A stretch of 64,000 nt of DNA from Oscillospiraceae bacterium. GTDB lineage: Bacteria; Bacillota_A; Clostridia; Oscillospirales; Oscillospiraceae. Within the stretch, counting starts at the first letter, position 1. Each line of letters begins with the position of its first letter. This document shows positions 56,044-64,000 of the stretch, in pieces. The notes under the pieces are model-generated. The model did no database searches and was not told the origin of the DNA. It worked only from the letters and a program-made list of their open reading frames with translations. A program made the translations under genes and the position numbers. The stretch is from NCBI GenBank assembly GCA_017459865.1, contig JAFUCD010000024.1:113497-177496 (forward strand), given 5' to 3'.

Positions 56044-58035
56044 ATGGCGAAAGCCCAGGCAACCTACGGCAACGACAGCATTTCCATGCTCAAGGGCGCG
56101 GACCGCGTCCGCAAGCGCCCCGGCGTCATCTTCGGCTCCGACGGGCTGGACGGCTGTGAGCATGCCGTGTTCGAGATCCTCTCCAACGCCATCGACGAGG
56201 CGCGCGAGGGGTTCGGCAATATTATAACAGTTACGCGCTTCGAAGACAAGTCCATTGAGGTGGAGGATTTCGGGCGCGGCTGCCCCGTGGACTGGAACGA
56301 GGCCGAGCAGCGCTACAACTGGGAGCTCGTTTTCTGTGAGATGTACGCGGGCGGCAAGTATAAAAACGACGCCGGCGGCGACTATGAATACTCGCTCGGC
56401 CTGAACGGTCTCGGCACCTGCGCGACGCAGTATGCGTCCGAGTACATGGACGTCACGATCCGCCGCGACGGCAAGAAATACAGCCTGCACTTTGAGCGCG
56501 GCGAGATCGTGGGCGATCTCGTCAGCGCGCCCGCCGACCGCAAAAAGACCGGCACGACCATCCGCTGGAAGCCGGATCTGGACGTCTTCACGGACATCGA
56601 CGTGCCGGTGGAATATTACGAGGACGTGCTGCGCCGTCAGGCGGTCGTGAACAAGGGCGTCACGTTCGTGCTGCGCATCGAGGAAAACGGGAAATTCCGC
56701 ACGGAGGAATTTTTCTACGCCGAGGGCATCCGCGACTATGTGCAGGAGCTCGCCGGGGAGGACGCGCTCACCGCGCCGCACTACATCGAGACCGAGCGCA
56801 AGGGCCGCGACCGCGCGGACAAGCCGGAATACAAGGTAAAGATCTCCGCCGCGTTCTGTTTTTCCAACCGTGTGAACGTGCTGGAGTATTATCATAACTC
56901 CTCGTGGCTGGAGCACGGCGGCGCGCCGGAAAAGGCGGCCAGAAGCGCCTTTACCTCCGCCATCGACAACTACATCAAGGCGCAGGGGAAGTACCAGAAG
57001 AACGAGAGCAAGATCGGCTTCCAGGACGTGCAGGACTGTCTGATCCTCGTCACGAACTGCTTTTCCACGCTCACAAGCTACGAAAATCAGACCAAAAAGA
57101 GCATCACAAACAAGTTTATCCAGGAGGCTATGACCGCCTTCTTCCGCGAGCAGTTGGAGATCTATTTCATCGAGCACAAACCCGAGGCGGATCGGATCCT
57201 CGAGCAGGTGCTCATCAACAAGCGCAGCCGCGAGCAGGCCGAGCGCGCCCGCCAGAATCTGAAAAAGAAGCTCACGGGGAACCTCGACCTCTCGAACCGT
57301 GTGCAGAAATTTGTCGACTGCCGCTCCAAGGACGTCTCGCGCCGCGAAATTTATATCGTCGAGGGCGACTCGGCGCTCGGCGCCTGCAAGCAGTCGCGAG
57401 ACGCGGAGTTTCAGGGCATCATGCCGGTCAGAGGCAAGATCTTAAACTGCCTCAAGGCGGATTATGTGCGTATTTTCAAGAGCGATATCATCACCGACCT
57501 CATGCGCGTGCTCGGCTGCGGGGTGGAGGTGCAGCTGAAAAACGCCAAGCAGGCGAAGGACCTCTCGGCGTTCTCGCTCGACAATCTGCGCTGGAACAAG
57601 GTCATTATATGCACCGACGCCGACGTTGACGGCTTTCAGATCCGCACGCTGATCCTCACGATGCTCTATCGTCTCGCGCCGACGCTCATTCAGGAGGGGT
57701 ATGTGTATATCGCGGAGTCCCCGCTCTATGAGATCGAGTGCAAGGGCAAGACCTACTTTGCCTACTCCGACCGCGAGAAGGCGGAGATCGTGGATTCCCT
57801 CGGCGGGGCGAAGGCGACAATCAACCGCTCCAAGGGTCTCGGTGAAAACGACCCCGAGATGATGTGGATGACCACCATGAACCCCGAGACGCGAAAGCTC
57901 ATCCGCGTGCTCCCCGAGGACGTGGAGCGCACCGCGCAGATGTTCGATCTCCTTCTGGGAGACAATCTCACCGGACGCAAGGAGCACATCGCCCTGCACG
58001 GCAGCGAGTTTCTGGATCTCGCGGACATTTCCTGA
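56044..58035 (+). CDS. Divergent type IIA topoisomerase B subunit (ParE/GyrB-like)
   Basis: A 663-residue GHKL ATPase plus TOPRIM protein. ATP site: RVRKRPGVIFG, the Mg-binding Asn in EILSNAIDEARE, and GLNGLGTCA in the lid. TOPRIM: YIVEGDSALGACKQSRD and CTDADVDGFQIRTL. The sequence departs from canonical GyrB at many places (DFGRGCPVDWNEAEQRYNWE instead of the usual DNGRGIPV segment), so it is a second, divergent enzyme rather than the housekeeping gyrase. Its A subunit is encoded at 58848, with two small genes in between. Confidence 0.9.
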   Translation: MAKAQATYGNDSISMLKGADRVRKRPGVIFGSDGLDGCEHAVFEILSNAIDEAREGFGNIITVTRFEDKSIEVEDFGRGCPVDWNEAEQRYNWELVFCEMYAGGKYKNDAGGDYEYSLGLNGLGTCATQYASEYMDVTIRRDGKKYSLHFERGEIVGDLVSAPADRKKTGTTIRWKPDLDVFTDIDVPVEYYEDVLRRQAVVNKGVTFVLRIEENGKFRTEEFFYAEGIRDYVQELAGEDALTAPHYIETERKGRDRADKPEYKVKISAAFCFSNRVNVLEYYHNSSWLEHGGAPEKAARSAFTSAIDNYIKAQGKYQKNESKIGFQDVQDCLILVTNCFSTLTSYENQTKKSITNKFIQEAMTAFFREQLEIYFIEHKPEADRILEQVLINKRSREQAERARQNLKKKLTGNLDLSNRVQKFVDCRSKDVSRREIYIVEGDSALGACKQSRDAEFQGIMPVRGKILNCLKADYVRIFKSDIITDLMRVLGCGVEVQLKNAKQAKDLSAFSLDNLRWNKVIICTDADVDGFQIRTLILTMLYRLAPTLIQEGYVYIAESPLYEIECKGKTYFAYSDREKAEIVDSLGGAKATINRSKGLGENDPEMMWMTTMNPETRKLIRVLPEDVERTAQMFDLLLGDNLTGRKEHIALHGSEFLDLADIS

Positions 58036-58049
58036 CAGGAGGCATCGCT

Positions 58050-58343
58050 ATGAATCTGAATTTCAAAACCGCGCGCAAGCTCGTCATGTTCTTCATGATC
58101 GCCTCGTTTGCCTGCGCGATGGTCGGGCTGATCTTCATCGAGCCCGGCACGACGCCGAGTCTGTATGTGATGATGGCGGCGTTCGTGCTGATGGTGCTGG
58201 CGCTGGTGTTCATCTTTGTGTTCTGCCGCTGCCCGTGGTGCGGCAGGCGCATCTTCTCCGGCATGATGAAGGTGCAGGTCTGCCCGCATTGCAAGCGGGA
58301 TATCGACACGGGCATGAAGGACAAGGGCAAGAAAAAGAGATAA
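58050..58343 (+). CDS. Small membrane protein with zinc ribbon
   Basis: A 97-residue protein with two transmembrane helices (LVMFFMIASFACAMVGLIFI, YVMMAAFVLMVLALVFIFVF) followed by a cytoplasmic zinc ribbon (CRCPWCGRRIF, CPHCKRD) and a Lys-rich tail. AGGAGG precedes the ATG. It lies in the topoisomerase cluster, 14 bp after the B subunit. No named family. Confidence 0.75.
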   Translation: MNLNFKTARKLVMFFMIASFACAMVGLIFIEPGTTPSLYVMMAAFVLMVLALVFIFVFCRCPWCGRRIFSGMMKVQVCPHCKRDIDTGMKDKGKKKR

Positions 58344-58358
58344 GCTGGAGGATATGTG

Positions 58359-58835
58359 ATGTTCCATTCTGTCAAACGCTTCAAGCAGGCGCTTTCGCAC
58401 GAGGAATGCGTCGCGCTCTTGAAGCAGGAGCGCCGCGCCGTGCTCAGCGTCATCACCGAGGACGGTTATCCATACGCCGTGCCCGTGAACCATTGGTATT
58501 GCGAGGAGGACGGCAGACTCTATTTCCACGGCGGCAAGCTCGGACACAAGATCGACTGCATGAAGGCAAACGACAAGGTCTCGCTGTGCGTCATGGACGC
58601 CGGGACGCCCGTGGAGGGCGAATGGTGGCAGCGTGTGAAGAGCGTGGTCGTGTTCGGGCGCGTGGAATTCATCGAGGATTACGCCCGCACGATCGAGGTC
58701 TCCCGCGCGCTCAGCTATAAGTTCACGCAGGACGAGGCGTACATCGACGATGAGGTCAAAAACCACGCGCACGCGACGCTCGTCTGCGCCGTCACGATCG
58801 AGCACATGACCGGAAAAATTGTAAACGAACGATAA
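58359..58835 (+). CDS. Pyridoxamine 5'-phosphate oxidase-like FMN-binding protein
   Basis: A 158-residue split-barrel protein: ALLKQERRAVLSVITEDGYPYAVPVNHWY-type N-terminus, YFHGGKLGHKIDCMKANDKV and SVVVFGRVEFIED, matching NimA-like/PNPOx-type proteins. It probably binds FMN or F420-like cofactor; homologues include nitroimidazole reductases. ATG 58359 is seven bases after GGAGG; GTG 58356 is possible. It lies between the topoisomerase subunit genes. Confidence 0.85.
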   Translation: MFHSVKRFKQALSHEECVALLKQERRAVLSVITEDGYPYAVPVNHWYCEEDGRLYFHGGKLGHKIDCMKANDKVSLCVMDAGTPVEGEWWQRVKSVVVFGRVEFIEDYARTIEVSRALSYKFTQDEAYIDDEVKNHAHATLVCAVTIEHMTGKIVNER

Positions 58836-58847
58836 GGAACCAAGGAT

Positions 58848-61088
58848 ATGCCCAGAAAGAAGAAAACCGAACCCGCGCCGAAGCGCGGCGATCCGAACGT
58901 CGTCGGGCTGAAGGCGGAGGTCATCTCCCAGCCGATCACCGAGACGCTGGAGAAAAACTACATGCCCTACGCGATGAGCGTCATCGTCTCGCGCGCCATC
59001 CCGGAGATCGACGGCTTCAAGCCCAGCCACCGCAAGCTCCTGTATACCATGTACAAGATGGGGCTGCTGCGCGGCGTGCGCACGAAGTCTGCCAATATCG
59101 TCGGTCAGACCATGCGCCTGAATCCCCACGGCGACGCCGCGATCTATGACACGATGGTGCGCCTCTCCAAGGGCTACGGCGCGCTTTTGACGCCGTTCGT
59201 GGACTCCAAGGGCAACTTCGGCAAGGTCTACTCGCGCGATATGGCGTGGGCGGCCTCACGTTACACCGAGGCGAAGCTCGCGCCGATCTGCAATGAGCTC
59301 TTCGGCGACATCGACTCTGATACCGTCGACTTTGTGGACAACTACGACGGCACGATGCTCGAGCCGACGCTTCTGCCCACGACGTTCCCGAACGTGCTGG
59401 TGTCCGCGAACACGGGCATCGCCGTCGGCATGGCGAGCCAGATCTGCGGCTTCAACCTCGAGGAGGTCTGCCGCACGACGATCGAGCTGCTGCAGAACCC
59501 CGACCACGACATCCTCTCCACCATGCCCGCGCCGGATTTTCCGACCGGGGGCGAGGTGCTGTATGACGAGGCGGAGATGCGCGAGGTGTACCGCACCGGG
59601 CGCGGCGGCGTCAAGGTGCGCGCCCGCTGGCGCTTCGTTCCGAAGGAGAACATCATCGAGATCTATGAGATCCCGTATTCCACCACCGGCGAGGCGATCA
59701 TCGATAAGGTCGCCGAGCTCGTCAAGGCGGGCAAGCTCCGCGAGGTCAGCGACATGCGTGACGAAACGGACCTCAGCGGCCTGAAGCTCGCCATCGACTT
59801 GAAGCGCGGCACGGACCCCGAAAAGGTCATGGCGAAGCTCTATAAGCTCACGCCGCTGCTGGACACGTTCTCCTGCAATTTCAACATCCTCATTGCTGGG
59901 AATCCCCGCGTCATGGGCGTGCGGGAGATCCTCGACGAGTGGACGAGCTGGCGCCAGGAGTGCATCCGCCGCCGCGTGTTCTTCGATCTCACGAAGAAGA
60001 AGGAAAAGCTGCATCTGCTGCAGGGCCTCGGCAAGATCCTGCTGGATATCGACCGCGCCATCGCCATCATCCGCAACACCGAAAAAGAGGCAGACGTCGT
60101 GCCGAACCTCATGGCGGGCTTCGAGATCGACGAGGTGCAGGCAAACTATGTCGCCGAGATCCGACTGCGCAACATCAACCGCGAGTATATCCTCAAGCGC
60201 GTAGCCGAGACCGAGGATCTGGAAAAGGAGATTGCCGATCTCGAAGCGATCCTGAAAAGCCGCACGCGCGTGCGCAATATCATCATCCGCGAGCTGAAGG
60301 AGGTCATCAAAAAGTATCCCAGCCCGCGCCGCACCGGGATTGTGAGCGCGGAGGCCGTCGCGCAGACCGACGTCGAGGAGGACCTCACGCCCGAGTACCC
60401 GGTCACGCTGTTTCTCAGCCGTGAGGGGTATTTCAAAAAGATCACGCCGCAGTCCCTGCGCATGGCAAGCGAGCAGAAGTATAAGGAAAACGACAGCCTG
60501 CTCATCTCGTTTGAGTCCTCCAACCGGAGAGAACTGCTGATCTTCACGGACAAGCAGCAGGTATACAAGGCCAAGGTCGCGGACTTCGCCGATACGAAGG
60601 CGTCCGTCCTCGGCGTGTTCCTGCCCACGGCGCTGGAGATGGACGAGGGCGAGAACGTCGTCATGATGCTCGACCCAGGGGAGTATAAGGATGAGCTTCT
60701 GCTTGTGTTCCAAAACGGCAAGGTCGCGCGCATCCCGATGGCGTCCTATGAGACGAAGACGAATCGCCGCCGGCTCACCGGCGCGTATTCGGACAAAAGC
60801 CCGCTCGTCGCCGTCCTGCCGCTCTCGGAGCCGGGTGAGTTCGTCCTGCGCACCACGGAGGGCCGCGCGCTCATCTTCAAGTCCGAGGCGCTTGCGCCCA
60901 AGACCTCCCGTACCACGCAGGGCGTCGCCGTCATGACGCCGAAGAAAAAGCACGTCGTCGACCTCGCCGCCCCCGTCGCGCAGACGCCGATCAAAAATCT
61001 CTCCCGCTACCGCACCAAAACGCTGCCCGCCGCGGGCGCGCTCCTGAAGGAGGAGGACCGCGGGGAGGAGCAGATGAGTCTGATCTGA
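58848..61088 (+). CDS. Type IIA topoisomerase A subunit (ParC/GyrA-like)
   Basis: A 746-residue protein. The breakage-reunion domain has AIPEIDGFKPSHRKLLYTM, NPHGDAAIYDTMV and the catalytic Tyr139 in AASRYTEAKLAP, followed by the coiled-coil gate (LRLRNINREYILKR-type) and a beta-pinwheel C-terminal domain. The GyrA box (QRRGGxG) that wraps DNA is not seen; TNRRRLTGA lies in that area, so the enzyme is more likely topoisomerase IV-like (decatenation) than a gyrase. Partner of the divergent B subunit upstream. Twelve bases after the FMN protein gene. Confidence 0.92.
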   Translation: MPRKKKTEPAPKRGDPNVVGLKAEVISQPITETLEKNYMPYAMSVIVSRAIPEIDGFKPSHRKLLYTMYKMGLLRGVRTKSANIVGQTMRLNPHGDAAIYDTMVRLSKGYGALLTPFVDSKGNFGKVYSRDMAWAASRYTEAKLAPICNELFGDIDSDTVDFVDNYDGTMLEPTLLPTTFPNVLVSANTGIAVGMASQICGFNLEEVCRTTIELLQNPDHDILSTMPAPDFPTGGEVLYDEAEMREVYRTGRGGVKVRARWRFVPKENIIEIYEIPYSTTGEAIIDKVAELVKAGKLREVSDMRDETDLSGLKLAIDLKRGTDPEKVMAKLYKLTPLLDTFSCNFNILIAGNPRVMGVREILDEWTSWRQECIRRRVFFDLTKKKEKLHLLQGLGKILLDIDRAIAIIRNTEKEADVVPNLMAGFEIDEVQANYVAEIRLRNINREYILKRVAETEDLEKEIADLEAILKSRTRVRNIIIRELKEVIKKYPSPRRTGIVSAEAVAQTDVEEDLTPEYPVTLFLSREGYFKKITPQSLRMASEQKYKENDSLLISFESSNRRELLIFTDKQQVYKAKVADFADTKASVLGVFLPTALEMDEGENVVMMLDPGEYKDELLLVFQNGKVARIPMASYETKTNRRRLTGAYSDKSPLVAVLPLSEPGEFVLRTTEGRALIFKSEALAPKTSRTTQGVAVMTPKKKHVVDLAAPVAQTPIKNLSRYRTKTLPAAGALLKEEDRGEEQMSLI

Positions 61089-61242
61089 TCCGCGCGCAAA
61101 ACAGCGCTTGCATCCGGAACACACATGTGATACAATTTTAATGGACACATTTGAAGCCGCTGTGCGGATAACGAAACGCGCATTGGGAGAGAGTGCCATG
61201 AAAAAGACGCTTGACATGCTCTGCATTGCGAATATCATCTTT

Positions 61243-61268
61243 AACGGAACGGAACGGAACGGAACGGA
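61243..61268 (+). repeat. CGGAA pentanucleotide tandem repeat
   Basis: Four perfect CGGAA units (61245-61264) and a partial fifth (CGGAT) in the 372-bp gap before the SLH gene. A 26-codon ORF at 61198-61278 (MKKTLDMLCIANIIFN...) runs through it, so loss or gain of a unit would shift its frame. The rest of the gap holds the two hairpins listed separately. Confidence 0.75.
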
Positions 61269-61319
61269 TAAGGGATAATTTTGCCCGTGTTCGGACGGTA
61301 AAATTGGATACAGACGCAT

Positions 61320-61414
61320 ACGCGCACGACCGCGGCGGGAGCACCACGCCCCGCCGCAGCCGTGCGCGTTTTTTGATCGGAGATGGTGTGCCATGAACCG
61401 CGCAGCACACCATC
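61320..61414 (+). terminator. Strong terminator followed by leader hairpin
   Basis: ACGCGCACG (61320-61328) pairs with CGTGCGCGT (61361-61369), with an inner GCGGCGGG/CCCGCCGC stem and a six-T tail to 61374. A separate 9-bp stem follows: GATGGTGTG (61382-61390) with CACACCATC (61406-61414). The first should end transcripts from the topoisomerase side; the second lies in the leader of the SLH gene, 47 bp before its start. Confidence 0.75.
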
Positions 61415-61460
61415 CGGTGCTATTGAGGATCAAATCATTATACAGAGGGAGGAAAAACAA

Positions 61461-63596
61461 ATGACACAAAGACACACTAAAACGTTCTGCGCCCTGCTCG
61501 CGATCGCGATGCTCTTTGCGCTGCTGCCGATGGGACAGACCGCAAAGGCGGCGGACGGATATTCTGCCAGAATCTACGATCTGAATCTCGGCACAGCGAG
61601 ACCCGGGTATTATGCAGTTTCCAAGAGTCCGGAGATCTGGAACACGGGAAACAAAGAGCTGACGTCCAGTTATGCAAAACTGGAGTTGACCGGCGGCGAT
61701 ACTGACGCGTTCAGGATTCACAACTACGGCGGGAATGTGTATCCGGGCGGCACCAACGCCTTGGGCTTTAGCATCGCTGCGTCGGACAACCTTCCCGCGG
61801 GAAATTACAGAGCGGAGCTGACCTTGTCTTATGACGCCGACGGAGGCGGCTGGAATTATGATTTTGAAGTGCTGTGGAGCTGCCAAGTGAGCTTTTCTGT
61901 CAGCAGTTCAGCACCGCTGTATTCTGTCACGGTCAACGGAGGCACGGCAACCAAAGGAAGCACACCGATTACATCTGCCTCTCTTGGTGATCGATTCTGG
62001 CTCAAAGCGAACGATCCACCCTCCGGGCAGGAATTTTCCATGTGGGAAAAAGAGGGGGATACACGGTATTCTATCAATGCAACACAGTCTGGGCAATATG
62101 TTGTGATGAGTGATTCTGACCTGTCCCTTACGGCATTGTATAAGCCGACAAATACCTGGGCTGCATATTTCGATGCGAATGGCGGCTCCGGAACGCAGGC
62201 TCCTATTTATGTGACAAAAGGGGAAAAGCTGACCCTTCCGCAATGCACCTTTACGCCTCCGGCGGGTTATATTTTTTCCAAATGGTATAATTATGGTGCA
62301 CCCGGCGCTTCCGGAGCGATCAACAGCAACATTACGATAAGAGCGGAGTGGAAGCCGATCCCAACAGAGACGATCACCAATGCGATCCATGTGTCGTTTA
62401 CAGAACCGAAGCCGAGCACCTACAGCCCGGTGCTGCCGGACTTCTCGGTATCGCAGGATAACAACAGATGTGAGATCATCACAGACGCATACAATACGAC
62501 CGGCTTGATTTATATGGTAAACGGCACGCAGACGATGGGGACCTATGATTACTTTGATGCATCGAACTTCTATCGGGCCATGGTTTTTCTTGAAGCAAAG
62601 ACAACCAGCGACCGACAGTATACGTTCCCGGACGGTATCAAAGTATATTTCAATGGAAAAGAAGCAATTGTTGAGAAGTTTAGCGATACAACGATACGCG
62701 CGTATTTTGACTACGATCTGAACGATGATCCGTCTAAAATCAAATCTGTTGCGGCATCTGGTGTAACATCTCCGAGCGTCGGCGAGGTTCCGAATGTGGA
62801 AGGGATCAAAATCGAGACGCAAAATGTGCAGATGATCAATGCGTTCTGGGTCTATGACAAAGCGGGGTCCTGGGAGGACAACGGCACTGCGCCCTTTGAG
62901 GCGGACAAAAACTATGCAATCCTGATCATGGTGAAGCCCGCGGATGGATATTCATTCTCAGATGCGGTATCGGTTACGGTGAACGGCTTCAGCGCTACGG
63001 AGATTGCAAAAGTTGGACCGAAGAATTTAGCAATCGTATGCGCGATGCCCTTTGCAGGCTCGGCGAACCCCTTCACCGACGTCCCGGAGAGTGAATATTA
63101 CTATGAGCCGGTCCTCTGGGCGGTGAACCACACGCCACAGATCACAAAGGGCACGTCCGATACGACGTTCTCGCCGAACGCCACCTGCACGCGCGGACAG
63201 GTCGTCACGTTCCTCTGGCGCGCGATGGGCGAGCCGGAGCCGACGAGCAGCGTGAACAAGTTCAGCGACGTCCAGACCTCGGATTATTTCTACAAAGCGG
63301 TCCTCTGGGCGGTCGAAAAGGGCATCACGCTGGGCACATCGGATACGACGTTCTCACCGAACGATCCCTGCACCCGCGCCCATGTCGTGACGTTCCTCTG
63401 GAGAGCGGAGGGACAGCCGAGCGCCTCCGGCGCGAACCCGTTCGCGGACGTCGCCTCGGGACAGTATTATTACAGCGCGGTCCTCTGGGCGGTGTCGAAG
63501 AACATCACGCAGGGCACGAGTGCGACGACGTTCAGCCCGGATAACCCGTGCACACGTGCGCAGATCGTGACGTTTCTGTACAGGGATATGAAGTAA
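61461..63596 (+). CDS. S-layer homology domain surface protein
   Basis: A 711-residue secreted protein. Signal peptide 1-31 (FCALLAIAMLFALLPMGQTAKA). The middle is beta-rich, with an InlB/Flg_new-like repeat (AAYFDANGGSGTQAPIYVTKG, about 235-300). Three SLH domains fill the C-terminal 180 residues: FTDVPESEYYYEPVLWAVNH, FSDVQTSDYFYKAVLWAVEK and FADVASGQYYYSAVLWAVSK, each with a TTFSPN..CTR motif. SLH domains bind pyruvylated wall polymers, so the protein is cell-surface attached. A GGGAGG site at 61446-61451 sets the start. GC content of the middle part is lower than that of the SLH part. Confidence 0.92.
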   Translation: MTQRHTKTFCALLAIAMLFALLPMGQTAKAADGYSARIYDLNLGTARPGYYAVSKSPEIWNTGNKELTSSYAKLELTGGDTDAFRIHNYGGNVYPGGTNALGFSIAASDNLPAGNYRAELTLSYDADGGGWNYDFEVLWSCQVSFSVSSSAPLYSVTVNGGTATKGSTPITSASLGDRFWLKANDPPSGQEFSMWEKEGDTRYSINATQSGQYVVMSDSDLSLTALYKPTNTWAAYFDANGGSGTQAPIYVTKGEKLTLPQCTFTPPAGYIFSKWYNYGAPGASGAINSNITIRAEWKPIPTETITNAIHVSFTEPKPSTYSPVLPDFSVSQDNNRCEIITDAYNTTGLIYMVNGTQTMGTYDYFDASNFYRAMVFLEAKTTSDRQYTFPDGIKVYFNGKEAIVEKFSDTTIRAYFDYDLNDDPSKIKSVAASGVTSPSVGEVPNVEGIKIETQNVQMINAFWVYDKAGSWEDNGTAPFEADKNYAILIMVKPADGYSFSDAVSVTVNGFSATEIAKVGPKNLAIVCAMPFAGSANPFTDVPESEYYYEPVLWAVNHTPQITKGTSDTTFSPNATCTRGQVVTFLWRAMGEPEPTSSVNKFSDVQTSDYFYKAVLWAVEKGITLGTSDTTFSPNDPCTRAHVVTFLWRAEGQPSASGANPFADVASGQYYYSAVLWAVSKNITQGTSATTFSPDNPCTRAQIVTFLYRDMK

Positions 63597-63616
63597 AGAA
63601 AGCAAGCAAGACGCAG

Positions 63617-63650
63617 CCCGGCGCGGAGAAGCCGCGCCGGGAATTTTTGT
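63617..63650 (+). terminator. Terminator of the SLH gene
   Basis: A 10-bp GC stem CCCGGCGCGG (63617-63626) and CCGCGCCGGG (63632-63641) with a 5-base loop and AATTTTTGT. Confidence 0.85.
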
Positions 63651-63662
63651 GTGCATGACGGT

Positions 63663-63820
63663 GGTGCGGCGGTGACCGTGAAACGGCGAGGCACAGGTTC
63701 CAGCCCTACGGCGCATGGAACCGGTCCGCCGCACCCTGTAGGGGCGATTCACGAATCGCCCGCGTCCGTCGACCTCCGCACCGGCGGCATCACACCCGTA
63801 GGGGCGGATATCATCCGCCC
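63663..63820. repeat. Cluster of palindromic intergenic repeats (REP-like)
   Basis: Three palindromic units fill the gap after the SLH gene: a 73-bp unit with outer arms GGTGCGGCGG (63663-63672)/CCGCCGCACC (63726-63735) and an inner GGTTCC/GGAACC stem; GGGCGATTC (63742-63750)/GAATCGCCC (63753-63761); and GGGCGGAT (63802-63809)/ATCCGCCC (63813-63820). The last two are each preceded by GTAGGGGCG, so they are members of one repeat family with different stem sequence. Confidence 0.75.
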
Positions 63821-63903
63821 GCCTCCTGCATTTTCCTCAGGCGCATCAAAATCTGAAAAATGTTGGTTGTACAATGATGTGTGACATTAAGTGAAAAAAG
63901 AAT

Positions 63904-63974
63904 AGCGAATAGAGAGTACCTGTGTTAAGGTCAAGTTGCTCAGACCAAACCGAAAGGCAGGTATCCTATTCGCT
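63904..63974 (+). promoter_or_regulatory. Inverted repeat in the leader of an IS transposase
   Basis: AGCGAATAG (63904-63912) pairs with CTATTCGCT (63966-63974) and TACCTG (63917-63922) with CAGGTA (63958-63963). The right arm ends at the base before the ATG at 63975, and no purine-rich ribosome site is seen, so folding of the transcript could limit transposase translation. Alternatively the left arm is part of the IS end. Confidence 0.5.
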
Positions 63975-64000
63975 ATGAACAAGATAACACAAACCATGCG
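63975..64000 (+). CDS. Insertion-sequence transposase, N-terminal start (cut by window end)
   Basis: Only MNKITQTM and part of the next codon are inside the window. This N-terminus recalls a helix-turn-helix/DDE transposase common in clostridia (IS481/IS3-like, starting MNKITQ-MRYRQ), but the match is from memory and very short. The start directly follows an inverted repeat. Confidence 0.45.

Overview
The window looks like chromosome of a GC-rich, anaerobic, Gram-positive gut clostridium, probably Oscillospiraceae or close to it. The reasons are inference from gene content: large serine recombinases of clostridial conjugative elements, MurT/GatD, a sporulation-type BofA plus YaaL (DUF2508) pair, a sensory [FeFe]-hydrogenase-like protein paired with a SpoIIE-type phosphatase, an S-layer-homology protein, and many flavin, Fe-S and radical-SAM proteins. 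No rRNA, tRNA or CRISPR array was recognised.

Layout. (1) 1-4.2 kb is the decayed end of an integrative element: three consecutive serine-recombinase-type genes (the first cut by the window edge, the second lacking a catalytic domain), an IS3-family transposase fragment, a short Cys-rich-VLP-like ORF and the first codons of a ParM-like gene. (2) 4.2-12.3 kb is a small-molecule metabolism locus. A MocR-type regulator and a LUD protein run leftward. A rightward series follows: PhzF, RidA, an old-yellow-enzyme/2-enoate-reductase-like flavoprotein, a tautomerase, a YciI-like protein, an EamA transporter and a second PhzF. (3) 12.5-38.3 kb is an accessory region cut into blocks by a repeated intergenic sequence. 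Each boundary has a conserved segment (core ATATCTTTTTCGTTCACTCG), usually followed by the same TTCG-loop terminator. Four boundaries carry a longer form with two direct copies of the core 111-124 bp apart. The blocks are: CsaA/EamA with a LysR; dpaL alone; an HxlR-controlled set of NTF2-like, nitroreductase and monooxygenase genes; a large TetR- and OhrR-associated redox block; a TetR-controlled DsbA/flavoprotein block; and a mixed block with an ArdA-like protein, a peroxiredoxin and an ABC transporter. Four nitroreductases, two flavodoxin-type proteins, one flavin reductase and a second 2-enoate-reductase-like enzyme lie here, so the cargo is dominated by flavin redox chemistry and stress responses. 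(4) 38.3-41.1 kb holds DUF4288, Nudix, isochorismatase-like and a second radical SAM protein, paralogous to the one at 19.4 kb.

(5) 41.2-61.1 kb looks like conserved chromosome: lysA, two membrane proteins, the sensory hydrogenase-like/SpoIIE-phosphatase pair, murT-gatD, gluQ, a barnase/barstar pair, ddl-murF, bofA-yaaL, and a divergent type IIA topoisomerase pair (ParE-like and ParC/GyrA-like) that encloses two small genes. LysA, MurT/GatD, Ddl and MurF all serve peptidoglycan precursor synthesis. (6) 61.1-64 kb has a structured leader with a pentanucleotide repeat, an SLH surface protein, palindromic intergenic repeats, and the first codons of an insertion-sequence transposase cut by the window end.

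Many divergent regulator/operon pairs carry a visible inverted-repeat operator candidate (MocR, LysR, HxlR and three TetR genes), so most accessory blocks appear to be self-contained, locally regulated units.
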